This document shows positions 27,594-36,376 of a stretch of DNA of 59,357 nt, piece after piece; the first letter of the stretch is position 1, and every line of letters starts with the position of its first letter. Made by a program: the position numbers and the translations under genes. The stretch spans positions 1-59,357 of the forward strand of contig CAYVOX010000003.1 in NCBI GenBank assembly GCA_964453035.1. The letters are read 5' to 3'. Origin of the DNA: CAYVOX01 sp964453035 (lineage in GTDB: Bacteria > Chloroflexota > Anaerolineae > Anaerolineales > Anaerolineaceae). The notes beneath the pieces were generated by a model. It did not search any database, was not told the DNA's origin, and saw only the letters and a program-made list of their open reading frames with translations.

Positions 27594-27621
27594 TTGGCAT
27601 CAGCCTTTTCTCATGTATAAT
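27594..27621 (+). promoter_or_regulatory. Promoter of the multihaem cytochrome operon
   Basis: TTGGCA (27594-27599), 16-bp spacer, TATAAT (27616-27621). Confidence 0.7.
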
Positions 27622-27694
27622 TAATAGAGTCACATTTTTTGGACGTCTGTTTGTGTTTTAATTCACGAAAGAATCCCAGATGGGAGAAGAGATA

Positions 27695-28930
27695 ATGAAG
27701 GATAACATGCACCGTCCCATTAAATGGCTGCCCGGCGTGATGATTCTGGTGGGAATTGCGCTGCTGGCAGCAGTGGTGGCGCTTGGCCAGGCTGCTCCGG
27801 CGCAAGCCAGCGTATCGCCACAGGTTGCCCCCGCCGCTCCGCAGGTTGAGCTGGCGGATAACGCTGCCTGCCTGGCCTGCCACGGCCAAACCGGCCAGGT
27901 GGGGCAATTTCCTAACACCACACCCTATTCAGCGACGATCCTCAAGGATTTGTACGGGGTATCGGTTCACTCTGGGGTGGAATGCACCAAATGCCACATT
28001 GGCCTCAAGGATCTGCCGCCCCACCGCGACCTTAAAGCGCTGAATATCAACGACGAACGCGACTATACCCTGTCCTACAAAGATACCTGCAAAGAATGCC
28101 ACGCCAAGCAATATGCCGAGCTTCAGGACAGCATGCACACCCGCTTTATGGTGGAGCAGGGCAACATGAACGCGCCGGTGTGCAACGACTGCCACAACCC
28201 CCACGTGGAAGTGAAATCCAAGGATGCCAATGGCAACCTGCTGCCCCAGGCTCGCGCGGATATCGCCAGGACGTGTGCCAAGTGCCATGACGCTATCTAC
28301 AAGGCCTATGCCGAAAGCGTTCACGGAAAGGGCGTGCTCTCAGCCAATAACCCGGACGTGCCCACCTGCACCGATTGCCACGGCGTGCACGCCATCGTGG
28401 ATGCGCGCTCGGCAGCTTACCGCAACAGTTCCATCGAGCTGTGCGCCAAGTGCCACACCAACGAACAGTTGATGGGCAAATACAAGCTCTCCACCGCGGT
28501 GATGAGCACTTACGTGGCTGATTTTCACGGCACAACGGTCACGCTCTTTGAGCGCCAGTCTCCGGATGAGCCGACCAATAAACCGGTGTGCTACGACTGC
28601 CACGGCGTTCACAGCATTCTGCGCGCCAGCGACCCTGAAAAGGGCCTGCAGGTGAAGAGCAACCTGCTCAAGACCTGCCAGCGCTGCCACCCCGAAGCCA
28701 CCACGAACTTCGACAGCTCCTGGCTGAGCCACTACATTCCCAGTCCCACCAAATACCCGCTGGTGTACTACGTCAACCTGGTTTATACCATTTTGATCCC
28801 CACGGTGCTCGGCGGCATGGCGCTGATTATCGCCACAGACGTCTTTCATACTTTCAAAAAACGCGGCAAACCTGCTCAAAAAGAAGCTGAAGCTGAGCCC
28901 GGCGAACCCAAAACGGGTAAGGAGGAGTAG
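27695..28930 (+). CDS. Nonahaem cytochrome c, C-terminally membrane-anchored
   Basis: A 411-residue exported multihaem cytochrome c. The signal segment fills about 1-39. Nine CxxCH haem sites start at C59, C97, C132, C163, C194, C225, C250, C299 and C328. One C-terminal membrane helix (about 355-380) anchors it, ending in a short charged tail inside. Spare histidines (for example GVHA and GVHS after the sixth and eighth sites) could serve as distal ligands. The start is ATG 27695 behind GGAGAAGAG. With the next gene, which begins four bases downstream, it forms a membrane electron-transfer module. The electron acceptor is not evident from the window. Confidence 0.9.
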   Translation: MKDNMHRPIKWLPGVMILVGIALLAAVVALGQAAPAQASVSPQVAPAAPQVELADNAACLACHGQTGQVGQFPNTTPYSATILKDLYGVSVHSGVECTKCHIGLKDLPPHRDLKALNINDERDYTLSYKDTCKECHAKQYAELQDSMHTRFMVEQGNMNAPVCNDCHNPHVEVKSKDANGNLLPQARADIARTCAKCHDAIYKAYAESVHGKGVLSANNPDVPTCTDCHGVHAIVDARSAAYRNSSIELCAKCHTNEQLMGKYKLSTAVMSTYVADFHGTTVTLFERQSPDEPTNKPVCYDCHGVHSILRASDPEKGLQVKSNLLKTCQRCHPEATTNFDSSWLSHYIPSPTKYPLVYYVNLVYTILIPTVLGGMALIIATDVFHTFKKRGKPAQKEAEAEPGEPKTGKEE

Positions 28931-28934
28931 AGCC

Positions 28935-30086
28935 ATGGAACACAAAGAAACTTACCTGCGGTTTGATATTGCCCGGCGCATTGAGCACCTGCTGCTCATC
29001 ATCTCGTTTGGCACGCTGGCGGTGACCGGCCTGGTGCAGAAATACATTGATTTTGGCGTCTCGCAGTGGCTGATTACCGCCCTGGGCGGCATTGAGGTGG
29101 TGCGCATCATCCACCGGGTTGCTGCCACGCTCTTCATGCTGGAGACCATCTACCACTTCATCCTGCTGGCCTACAAGGTGTACGTGCAGCGCGTGCGCGC
29201 CTCCATGATGCTCGGCAAGCAAGACATCGTGGATGTCATCCAGTTCGTGCTCTACAACCTCGGCTTCCGCAAAGAACACCCCAGGATGGGGCGTTATAAC
29301 TTTGTGGAAAAAGCCGAATACTGGGCGGTTCTGTGGGGCGTCTTTATGATGGGACTGACCGGCTTCATGCTCTGGAACCCCATCATCACGGCGCGCATCT
29401 TGCCCGGCGAATTCATCCCCGCTGCCAAGGTGGCCCACGGGCTTGAGGCTGTGCTGGCAGTGCTGGCTATCCTGCTGTGGCACTTCTACGGCGTGCACCT
29501 CAAGACCTGGAACTGGTCAATGATTAAGGGCACGCTCACCAAACACCAGATGCTCGAAGAGCATGCTAAGGAAGTTGAGGAAATTGCTAACGGCGAAGTT
29601 GGACCGCGCAACTCTCCAGAGGAACAGAAGAAGCGCATGCGCATCTTTGCGCCGTTTGCCGCGGTTTCGACGGTGATTTTCCTCTTCCTGGCCTACCAGT
29701 TTGTCTCGGCTGAGACCTCCTCGGTAACCACGGTGCCCCCGATGTTGACGGATGTGCCGGCTTTTGTGCGGCAAACCCCCACCCCTATGCCCACCAAAGC
29801 GCCCACACCCACGCCGCTCCCCGGCGCTGCTGAGAACTGGGACCAGGGCATCGGCGCGTTGTTTGCCGCCAACTGCGGCGCGTGCCACGGCACGCAGGGT
29901 GAACTTTCCCTGGCGACCTATGCTGATGCGATGAAAGGCGGCAAGAACGGCCCGGCTATTGTGAAGGGCGACCCGGACGGCAGCTTGCTCATCAAGACCA
30001 TGGGCACCGCACACCCCAAGGTGTTCGAGGCGGCCGACCTGGCAAAGATTGTGGCCTGGATTAAGAAAGGCGCACCGGAGAAGTAA
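28935..30086 (+). CDS. Cytochrome b (FdnI/b561-like) fused to a monohaem cytochrome c domain
   Basis: A 383-residue protein. The N-terminal part (about 1-195) is a four-helix dihaem cytochrome b with candidate haem histidines H18, H60, H74, H168, H183 and H188. A cytoplasmic basic segment of about 40 residues and a further membrane helix (about 238-256) follow. A Thr/Pro-rich linker then leads to a cytochrome c domain with one CGACH site (314-318). It likely oxidises menaquinol and passes electrons to its own c haem and the nonahaem cytochrome encoded just upstream. AAGGAGG overlaps the preceding stop codon, showing coupling. A bidirectional terminator follows. Confidence 0.9.
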   Translation: MEHKETYLRFDIARRIEHLLLIISFGTLAVTGLVQKYIDFGVSQWLITALGGIEVVRIIHRVAATLFMLETIYHFILLAYKVYVQRVRASMMLGKQDIVDVIQFVLYNLGFRKEHPRMGRYNFVEKAEYWAVLWGVFMMGLTGFMLWNPIITARILPGEFIPAAKVAHGLEAVLAVLAILLWHFYGVHLKTWNWSMIKGTLTKHQMLEEHAKEVEEIANGEVGPRNSPEEQKKRMRIFAPFAAVSTVIFLFLAYQFVSAETSSVTTVPPMLTDVPAFVRQTPTPMPTKAPTPTPLPGAAENWDQGIGALFAANCGACHGTQGELSLATYADAMKGGKNGPAIVKGDPDGSLLIKTMGTAHPKVFEAADLAKIVAWIKKGAPEK

Positions 30087-30110
30087 CCCCCCCGGGCGCA
30101 TGGTCAATCA

Positions 30111-30144
30111 AAAAAACCTGAGGTTTAAACGCCTCAGGTTTTTT
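30111..30144. terminator. Bidirectional terminator after the cytochrome operon
   Basis: AAAAAACCTGAGG (30111-30123) / CCTCAGGTTTTTT (30132-30144) with an 8-nt loop; it serves both convergent genes. Confidence 0.93.
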
Positions 30145-30165
30145 GTTGGTTGGTGGAAAGTGAGG

Positions 30166-31095
30166 TTACTCCTGGCGCAGGCGAGTGCCGCACGCCCGGC
30201 AGAAGGCATCACCCGGGTTGGAGCGCTTGCCGCACTTGTGGCAGTAAACCGACTTGTCTCCATCGTTGTTGCCGCGGTATGAAGGCTCTGAGGCGGCGGG
30301 GGCGTGGCGGCGGCGGCCGGTATAGGCGGGTTCTCGGCGCTGGGTGCGGAAGTACCAGAACAACCCAATGGCAATCAGAACCACGCCGAGCGCAAAGCCG
30401 ATGATGATGGTGGTCATATCACCGGTGAGGCCGGTATTGGCAACCTGGTTGGTGGAGATGGGCTCTGAAGGCTGTACCGGCTGCGAGGCAGCGCTGAGCG
30501 CATCATCTGATTTGGTGTAGCTCATCTGAAAGTTGAAGGTGGTGCCGGCTTCAACCGCCCCAACCACAACAGCGTAGTAGGTAAGCCCACCCTCAACCGA
30601 GGCGGTGCCCTGCTGCGGGGTAATCTTCATGGCACTGGCGTTGACGGGCTGCTGCACGCGGAAAGTCATGTTCTTGACCTTTAGATCCCCTGGCCATTTG
30701 TAGTCGAACAGGCGGGTGGTGCCGGTGCGTGCCAGGCGTGAGTCGTAGTACTCAAACTGGATTTCCTGGGCGGGGGAAGTAGCCGTGATGCGCAGCCAGT
30801 CGCCTTCCACGGTGGAGTTGTATTGCATGTTGTACAGCTTGTTGTCCACATCCTTGTAAGCAAAATTATAGGGCTGGACGGCCTCTCGCGGCATGCGCAG
30901 GCTGATCTGCGCGGGCAGGGAAGTCTGCGCGCTGAGCAGGATGCGGTAAATGACCAGCGCATCCTTGCGGTCGTATTCCGGCCAGATATCAATCTGCATG
31001 GATTCAGCTTCAACCGGGTTTTGCGCACGGGCCGGCTGGCGGAAAAGCAGCAGAAGGCTGCTCAGGGCAATGATCACCAGTATGATGCGTTTCAT
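30166..31095 (-). CDS. Exported single-pass membrane protein with C-terminal zinc ribbon
   Basis: A 309-residue protein. Signal peptide 1-24 (MKRIILVIIALSS, ending ARA), then an extracytoplasmic beta-rich domain to about 215. One membrane helix (about 225-247) precedes a basic segment and a cytoplasmic zinc ribbon, YCHKCG...FCRACG (about 284-303). The start is ATG 31095 with GGAGG six bases upstream; a GTG 39 bases further up is less likely. No function is known to me. A similar zinc ribbon ends the FHA protein at 13385. Confidence 0.72.
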   Translation of the reverse strand: MKRIILVIIALSSLLLLFRQPARAQNPVEAESMQIDIWPEYDRKDALVIYRILLSAQTSLPAQISLRMPREAVQPYNFAYKDVDNKLYNMQYNSTVEGDWLRITATSPAQEIQFEYYDSRLARTGTTRLFDYKWPGDLKVKNMTFRVQQPVNASAMKITPQQGTASVEGGLTYYAVVVGAVEAGTTFNFQMSYTKSDDALSAASQPVQPSEPISTNQVANTGLTGDMTTIIIGFALGVVLIAIGLFWYFRTQRREPAYTGRRRHAPAASEPSYRGNNDGDKSVYCHKCGKRSNPGDAFCRACGTRLRQE

Positions 31096-31194
31096 GGGCT
31101 TTCCTCCGTCTAATTCTGCACCCAATCTTACCATAAAGAGGGAAAAATTAATCCCGGTTGGATACCTGTCACGGGGGATTCTGAGTGAGAGGGT

Positions 31195-32142
31195 CTATTT
31201 TTTGGGCGCAGAAGGTGAAAAAGGAAGGTCACTGCAACCCGGTGCGCACTGATCGCAGCGCGCGGCTTCGATTTGCAGGGTGGTGTGCTCGATGCCAAAA
31301 CTGGTGTGCAGGCGCTGGCGGATAAGTGCGGGCAGGGCAGCGTGGTCAACGCTGGCATCGGCGGTGGTGATGTGGGCGCTGAGCGAGATGTGCCCGGAGC
31401 AGATGTTCCAGATGTGCAAGTCGTGAATATCCGCCACGCCGGGTGTTTCTCTAATGGCTGCAGCTACCTGCTGGATGGATAAGCCTTCGGGCACGCCTTC
31501 AATGAGGATGTGCAGCGCACTGCGGGTGACGCGATAGGCGCTGATAAAGATGAGGACGGCAATCAGCAGGCTTGCCAGGGGGTCAACCCACTGCCAGCCG
31601 GTGAGCCCAATGACGACCGCCGCCACAATCACACCCAGCGAGGAGATGGCATCGCCCACCACGTGCAGGAAGGCGCTGCGCACATTGAGGTCGCGGGTGT
31701 GGGCGTGATGCGCCTCGGCTTCATCATGGTCGTGCCCGCCCAGGATGAACGCCACCCCTACATTGACGAGCAAACCAATCACCGCAATCACCAGCATTTC
31801 GCCGCTGCGCACCGGCTGCGGCGCCTGCCAGCGCTCCACGGCCTCCCAGGCGATACCCAGCGCGATGACCACCAGGGTGAGGCCGTTAATCAGGGCAGCC
31901 AGCACCTCCAGGCGGTGATAACCGTAAGAGTGGCGGTCATCCGGTGGCAGGGAAGAGAGGCGCAGCGCCAGGAAGCTGAGCGCCAGCGCGAAGATATCCA
32001 TGAAAACATGGGCGGCGTCCGAGAGCAGTGCCAGGCTTCCCGTCCACAGGCCGCCCACCAGCTCGGCGATGAAAATCAGCAGCGTGAGCGAGATAGACCA
32101 GATAAACCGGCGCTGCACGCCGGGGTTGGAATGAGGTTGCAT
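31195..32142 (-). CDS. Cation diffusion facilitator (Zn/Co/Cd exporter)
   Basis: A 315-residue CDF exporter, CzcD/ZitB-like. The transport site is intact: H45-x3-D49 in TM2 (SDAAHVFMDIF) and H160-x3-D164 in TM5 (HVVGDAISS). There is a His-rich cytosolic loop (GGHDHDEAEAHHAH, 136-149) between TM4 and TM5, and a ferredoxin-like C-terminal domain ending in a CxxCxxxC cluster (CDQCAPGC) that may bind metal. It expels divalent metals in exchange for protons. The promoter sits so close that the mRNA should begin at or next to the ATG (leaderless), and a perfect dyad overlaps the -35 region. Confidence 0.94.
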   Translation of the reverse strand: MQPHSNPGVQRRFIWSISLTLLIFIAELVGGLWTGSLALLSDAAHVFMDIFALALSFLALRLSSLPPDDRHSYGYHRLEVLAALINGLTLVVIALGIAWEAVERWQAPQPVRSGEMLVIAVIGLLVNVGVAFILGGHDHDEAEAHHAHTRDLNVRSAFLHVVGDAISSLGVIVAAVVIGLTGWQWVDPLASLLIAVLIFISAYRVTRSALHILIEGVPEGLSIQQVAAAIRETPGVADIHDLHIWNICSGHISLSAHITTADASVDHAALPALIRQRLHTSFGIEHTTLQIEAARCDQCAPGCSDLPFSPSAPKK

Positions 32143-32149
32143 GCGCCCG

Positions 32150-32158
32150 ATTATAACA
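32150..32158 (-). promoter_or_regulatory. Extended -10 promoter of the CDF gene (leaderless mRNA)
   Basis: TGTTATAAT on the minus strand, ending seven bases before the ATG at 32142. This places the transcription start at about the first codon. Confidence 0.7.
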
Positions 32159-32162
32159 AATC

Positions 32163-32271
32163 AAACGACCTGCCGCAAATGCAGGTCGTTTTTGAGACTG
32201 GGGGCCAACAGCGAGTTGGCGCCAGCCTGTGGGTTAACTAATGAGTGCCGGGGACGCCGACCCCGGCACTC
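32163..32271. repeat. Cluster of three inverted repeats in the CDF-ogt intergenic region
   Basis: Three dyads. (1) AAACGACCTGC / GCAGGTCGTTT, 32163-32191, 11-bp perfect arms, 7-nt spacer. (2) GCCAAC / GTTGGC, 32204-32220. (3) GAGTGCCGGGG / CCCCGGCACTC, 32243-32271, 11-bp perfect arms, 7-nt spacer. The first abuts the CDF promoter and has a short T-run on the plus strand; the third has none. The rest of the 280-bp gap holds no gene; possible ogt promoters are TTGACG-18-TACGAT (32337-32366) and a TATAAT at 32309-32314. Confidence 0.7.
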
Positions 32272-32422
32272 GGTTAAGGAGGAGAAGAAGAGAAGTCGCC
32301 CTTGAAACTATAATAGCAGAGATTTATCGGGTATACTTGACGTCTGCCCCACGATTACCCTACGATTTGACACTAATTTGAGGTTGGTTAGGCTCAGACA
32401 AAGGATTTGCGCAGGATTTTTG

Positions 32423-32953
32423 ATGCATCTGGCGTTCAAAAAACAGTTGACTATGGAAATGACCTGGTTTGATGAACTCACAAAAACGCCGCTTGGCCCA
32501 CTCAGTGTGGTGGTGACGCAGCGGGGCGTGTTGCGTATCCTTTTTGGCCGGGCGCGCGACCTTGATTTTGACCAGGCGGAGGGCAGCCCGCCAGCCACGC
32601 TGTATCATGCGTTGAGCCAGCTGCGCCAGTACCTGGCGGGTGAGCGGCAAAATTTTGACCTACCGCTGGATGTGCGTCCTGCCACGCCCTTCCAGGCGGA
32701 GGTGCTTGAGGCCTGCCGGCAGATTCCTTACGGGCAGGTGCGCACCTATGCCGACCTGGCAGCCGCAGTCGGCGCGCCGGTTTCCGCCAGCCGGGCGGTG
32801 GGCATGGTGATGGCTTCCAACCCCCTGCCTCTGGTGATTCCGTGTCACCGGGTGGTGGGCAGGGACGGCAAATTGCACGGTTATGCCGCGCCCGGAGGCG
32901 TGGAGAGCAAGGCCTGGCTGCTGCAACTGGAAGGCTCAAGGCTTGTCGGCTAG
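32423..32953 (+). CDS. ogt: Methylated-DNA--[protein]-cysteine S-methyltransferase
   Basis: Suicide DNA-repair enzyme that takes the methyl group from O6-methylguanine onto its own cysteine. It has about 176 residues: an N-terminal RNase-H-like domain (FDELTKTPLGPLSVVV), then the winged-helix domain with ACRQIPYGQVRTYADLAAAVG and the active-site PCHRVV, followed by LHGYAAPGGVESKAWLL. The ATG at 32423 has AGGA six bases upstream; ATGs at 32453 and 32459 lie nearer the conserved start but lack a ribosome-binding site. The next gene overlaps its 3' end. Confidence 0.93.
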   Translation: MHLAFKKQLTMEMTWFDELTKTPLGPLSVVVTQRGVLRILFGRARDLDFDQAEGSPPATLYHALSQLRQYLAGERQNFDLPLDVRPATPFQAEVLEACRQIPYGQVRTYADLAAAVGAPVSASRAVGMVMASNPLPLVIPCHRVVGRDGKLHGYAAPGGVESKAWLLQLEGSRLVG

Positions 32954-33812
32954 CGCATGGGTCAAGTTTGGGCTGATGTCGCTCATCTGGGGGTCAACTT
33001 ACCTCTGGACCAAACTGGCAGTGCAGGAGATTGGTCCCTTTACCCTGGTCAGCTTCAGGACGCTCCTGGCGATTATTTGCCTGGCGCTGGTGCTCTGGCA
33101 GCAGCGCACGCCGATTAAATTCAGGCGCAGGTGGCCAATTTATTTGTTCCTGGGCACCGTCACCATGGGGCTGCCCTTTGTGCTGGCTGCCTGGGCGGGA
33201 ACCGTCATCCCGTCGAGCCTTTCTGCAATCCTTAACAGCACCAACCCGTTCTGGACGGTGCTCATCGCTTCGTTCTTCTTGCCGGAGGAAAGGCTGACAA
33301 TCAACAGGCTGGTGGGGCTGGCGCTGGGTTTTACCGGCGTTGTGGTGTTGATGTCTGATCGTCTCATGGTCGGCGTTGGCAATTTCCAGCTTGGCATGCT
33401 TGCCATGCTCTTTGCCGCCGTGTGTTACGCGGTCAGCGCGGTGGTGGTCCGGCTGAAGACCAGGGGTATCCCGCCAACGGCGCTGACCATTGGAGAACTC
33501 ATTTTTGCCTGGTTGTTGGTCACGCCCGGGGCATTTATTTTTGAGGCGCCCGTGCGCCTGCCCGCGCAGGCGGTCACCTGGGTGGCGGTGTTCTTTTTAG
33601 GAATTATGGCTTCCGGGCTGTCTCTGGTATTATACTTTTCTCTGCTGCATGAAATTGGCGCCACTCGCACGGCCACCGCTTCATACCTGCAGCCGCTGAT
33701 TGGCGTGGCGCTGGGGGCGGTGTTTCTGGCTGAGCAGCTGGATTGGCGCATGCTGGCGGGCGGTGTGATGATCCTGGCCGGAGTGTGGTGGGTTAATAAG
33801 AGGAAAAAATGA
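32943..33812 (+). CDS. EamA/DMT-superfamily transporter
   Basis: A 289-residue inner-membrane protein with ten hydrophobic helices in two EamA repeats (GLMSLIWGSTYLWTKLAVQEIGP opens the first; AVCYAVSAVVVRLKTRG the second). Such proteins export metabolites, often amino acids; the substrate is unknown here. No ATG fits; I take the TTG at 32943, with GGAAGG upstream, which overlaps ogt by 11 bases and gives the family's usual N-terminus. Its stop overlaps the era start (ATGA). Confidence 0.9.
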   Translation: MSASAWVKFGLMSLIWGSTYLWTKLAVQEIGPFTLVSFRTLLAIICLALVLWQQRTPIKFRRRWPIYLFLGTVTMGLPFVLAAWAGTVIPSSLSAILNSTNPFWTVLIASFFLPEERLTINRLVGLALGFTGVVVLMSDRLMVGVGNFQLGMLAMLFAAVCYAVSAVVVRLKTRGIPPTALTIGELIFAWLLVTPGAFIFEAPVRLPAQAVTWVAVFFLGIMASGLSLVLYFSLLHEIGATRTATASYLQPLIGVALGAVFLAEQLDWRMLAGGVMILAGVWWVNKRKK

Positions 33813-34738
33813 ATGCGAATGAGCCGCAGTTGACGTTTCGAGCCGGTTTTGTGGCCCTTATCGGGCGGCCTAACGTGGGCAAATCTACCCTGGTGAATAT
33901 GCTGCTGGGGCAGCCGCTGGCGGCAGTTTCTCCGCGCCCGCAAACCACGCGCCGCCAGCAGTTGGGCATCCTCACGCTGGCAGGCGCTCAACTGGTGTTT
34001 GTGGATACGCCCGGCATGCACCAGGCGCAGCATGCCCTGGGGGAATACATGAACCAGGCAGCCCAGGCTGCGCTTGAGGACGCGGATGTGGTGGTGTGGC
34101 TGGTGGATGCTTCAGAATCACCCCAGGCAGAAGACCGGCTGATTGCTGCCCGCCTGGCAGCCCTGCCACAAGGTCAGAGCGTGCTGCTGGCGCTCAACAA
34201 GGTGGACCAGGTTCAGCCTGACCGGCTGGAAACCTTCCAGGCGCAATTCCAGGCGCTCGCGCCCGGTGCTGTTCCGCTGCGGATTTGTGCTCTGAGCGGA
34301 GCGGGCAAGGAGGCGTTTATCCAGGCGCTGGTGGAGCGCGTACCGGAAGGCGCGCCGTTTTATGAAGATGACCAGATTACCGACCTCTACGAACGGGAGA
34401 TTGCCGTGGATATGATTCGCGCTGCCGCCCTGATCCATCTGCGGGATGAGATCCCGCACGCGATTGCGGTGCGTATAGATGAATACAGCGAGCGCAGCGA
34501 AGAGCAGGCTTACATCGCCGCCACGCTTTTTGTGGAGCGCGAGGCGCACAAGGGGATGGTGGTGGGTCAGGGGGGAGAGATGATTAAGAAAATCGGCAGC
34601 ACAGCCCGCCGTTCCATTGAGGAGATGAGCGGGCGCAAGGTTTTTCTGGAGCTGCGTGTTAAGGTGAGCAAAAACTGGCGCGACGACCCTTCGGCGCTGC
34701 GCCAGTTTGGATATATCCGGCGCGAAGACAAAACGTGA
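33809..34738 (+). CDS. era: GTPase Era
   Basis: Essential ribosome-assembly GTPase that binds the 3' end of 16S rRNA, 309 residues. The G domain has GRPNVGKST (G1), RPQTTRR (G2), DTPGMH (G3) and NKVD (G4). The C-terminal KH domain contains EREAHKGMVVGQGGEMIKKIGSTARRSIEE. GAGGA precedes the ATG, which overlaps the stop of the EamA gene by four bases. Confidence 0.97.
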   Translation: MNANEPQLTFRAGFVALIGRPNVGKSTLVNMLLGQPLAAVSPRPQTTRRQQLGILTLAGAQLVFVDTPGMHQAQHALGEYMNQAAQAALEDADVVVWLVDASESPQAEDRLIAARLAALPQGQSVLLALNKVDQVQPDRLETFQAQFQALAPGAVPLRICALSGAGKEAFIQALVERVPEGAPFYEDDQITDLYEREIAVDMIRAAALIHLRDEIPHAIAVRIDEYSERSEEQAYIAATLFVEREAHKGMVVGQGGEMIKKIGSTARRSIEEMSGRKVFLELRVKVSKNWRDDPSALRQFGYIRREDKT

Positions 34739-34811
34739 TTGGCCACCCGGTTGTACAATTAAGCTGAAAGCTCAAGCCTGGCGGGCTGAGAAACTTCTGG
34801 CAGGAGGGGTC

Positions 34812-35477
34812 ATGAACTGGATGGCGTTTTTCTTCGTTGTCGCGCTCGTGAACTGGGCCAGCGTTGAATGGAAGTGGCGCACCGTTGAACTGGTTAGCAA
34901 GCCATTAGCGCTCCTGGCGTTGGTGTTCTGCTTCTGGGAAGTGATTGGATGGCAGAACGGCAGGGTGTGGTTTGGATTGGGGTTGGTTTTCTCGCTGCTG
35001 GGGGATACCTTTTTACTTTGGCCCAAGCGCTTTTTTCTACCGGGGCTGGCGGCGTTCCTGCTGGCTCACGTGTGTTATATCATCGGTCTCAACCAGGATG
35101 CGATCCCATTGCAATTTGGCAGCCTCCTGGCACTGGTGGTGGTTACAGCGGTGGGCTATTCGGTGTATCGCACCATTCGCAGGGGCATGCTGCGCAAACC
35201 CGAGAACCAGGCCTATCGCTGGCCGGTACTGGCTTACTGCCTGGTGATCACGTTGATGATGCTCAGCGCCTGGCTGTGCCTGCTCCGCCCGGAGTGGCCT
35301 GCGGCTGCCGGCTGGCTGGCGGCTGTTGGCGCCAGCCTGTTCCTCGTCTCAGATTCGCTGCTGGCTTACGGTATGTTCGTTCGCAAGCTGGATCACGGTG
35401 ATTTGCTGGTAATGACCACTTACCACCTGGGGCAGGCGGGTATTTTAGCGGGTGTTCTGCTGCGCTTTTTGAGCTAA
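34812..35477 (+). CDS. YhhN/TMEM86-family membrane protein (lysoplasmalogenase-like)
   Basis: A 221-residue integral membrane protein with about eight helices. Family features are the early KPLALLALVFCFW helix, the SLLGDTFLLWP motif and the late FLVSDSLLAYGMF motif with its aspartate, which line the putative active site. Eukaryotic TMEM86B and some bacterial homologues hydrolyse lysoplasmalogen vinyl ethers; activity here is inferred. AGGAGGGG lies four bases before the ATG at 34812. It overlaps the YitT gene tail-to-tail by four bases. Confidence 0.85.
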   Translation: MNWMAFFFVVALVNWASVEWKWRTVELVSKPLALLALVFCFWEVIGWQNGRVWFGLGLVFSLLGDTFLLWPKRFFLPGLAAFLLAHVCYIIGLNQDAIPLQFGSLLALVVVTAVGYSVYRTIRRGMLRKPENQAYRWPVLAYCLVITLMMLSAWLCLLRPEWPAAAGWLAAVGASLFLVSDSLLAYGMFVRKLDHGDLLVMTTYHLGQAGILAGVLLRFLS

Positions 35478-36373
35478 GATTGCTTCAAGGGGCGGAAGCC
35501 CTCTCCCAGCGCCTCGTGCGCCACGCCAATGACCATAAATGCCTCCGGGTCAGCCTCGCTGACGAGCGCCTTAAGCTGGTTGACCTCCGAGCGGGTGATG
35601 ACGCAGTAAAGTACCGGGCGGGGGGAACCGGTATATCCGCCGGTGCCGGAAAGGATGGTGACGCCTCGTTCCATCTCCTCCAGCACGTATTGGGTGACTT
35701 TTTGAGGCTGACTGGTGACAATCATCGCTGTGCGGAAGATACCCGAGCCCTCGGAGACGGCTTCAGCCGCCAGCCCGCTGATGTAAATCACCACCAGACC
35801 GTAAAGAGCCTGCTCCCAGCCGAAAGCCAGGCCGCCTGCCAGCACCACCACCGTATCGGTGATAAGATAGGCCTGCGAAATGGAAACTCCCAGCCGGTGG
35901 TTGAGGATGCGCCCGAGGATATCGCTGCCGCCGCTGGTGCCCTGCCCGCGGTAAACCAACCCCAACCCCAGACCCAGCATTACGCCGCCGTACAGGGCAT
36001 TCAGTACGGGGTCGTGGGTGATGCCCTGCTCAGAAATGAAGAACACCAGTCCGTCCGTCAGCAGGGAAAAAAGCGCTACCGCTGCCGCTGTACGCAGGGC
36101 AAAGCGCCGCCCGCCCAAAAAACGCCAACCCAGAAAAAACAGGGGAACATTGCCAACGAACACCATCAGACCGATGGGCCAATCGGTGAAAAAGTTGATA
36201 ACCTGCGCGGCACCGCTCACCCCGCCGCTGACCAGTTGCCCAGGGATTAAAAACAGCCGCATCGAGAGCGCCTGCACCAGCGCGCCCAGCAGGATGAAGC
36301 TGTAATCGCGGACGGTTTTCCAGGTGATGACCACCGGTCCGGAAAAGAACCTGAACTTGTTTGAATTGCCCAT
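35474..36373 (-). CDS. YitT-family membrane protein (DUF161 + DUF2179)
   Basis: A 299-residue protein with five to six membrane helices (DUF161 part, about 20-200, with LIPGQLVSGGVSGAAQ and GQGTSGGSDILGRIL), then a cytoplasmic DUF2179 domain (about 215-290). The family is widespread and its role is unknown. The ATG at 36373 follows GAGGAGGT, which is one arm of an inverted repeat lying over the promoter. Confidence 0.9.
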   Translation of the reverse strand: MGNSNKFRFFSGPVVITWKTVRDYSFILLGALVQALSMRLFLIPGQLVSGGVSGAAQVINFFTDWPIGLMVFVGNVPLFFLGWRFLGGRRFALRTAAAVALFSLLTDGLVFFISEQGITHDPVLNALYGGVMLGLGLGLVYRGQGTSGGSDILGRILNHRLGVSISQAYLITDTVVVLAGGLAFGWEQALYGLVVIYISGLAAEAVSEGSGIFRTAMIVTSQPQKVTQYVLEEMERGVTILSGTGGYTGSPRPVLYCVITRSEVNQLKALVSEADPEAFMVIGVAHEALGEGFRPLKQS

Positions 36374-36376
36374 CTG

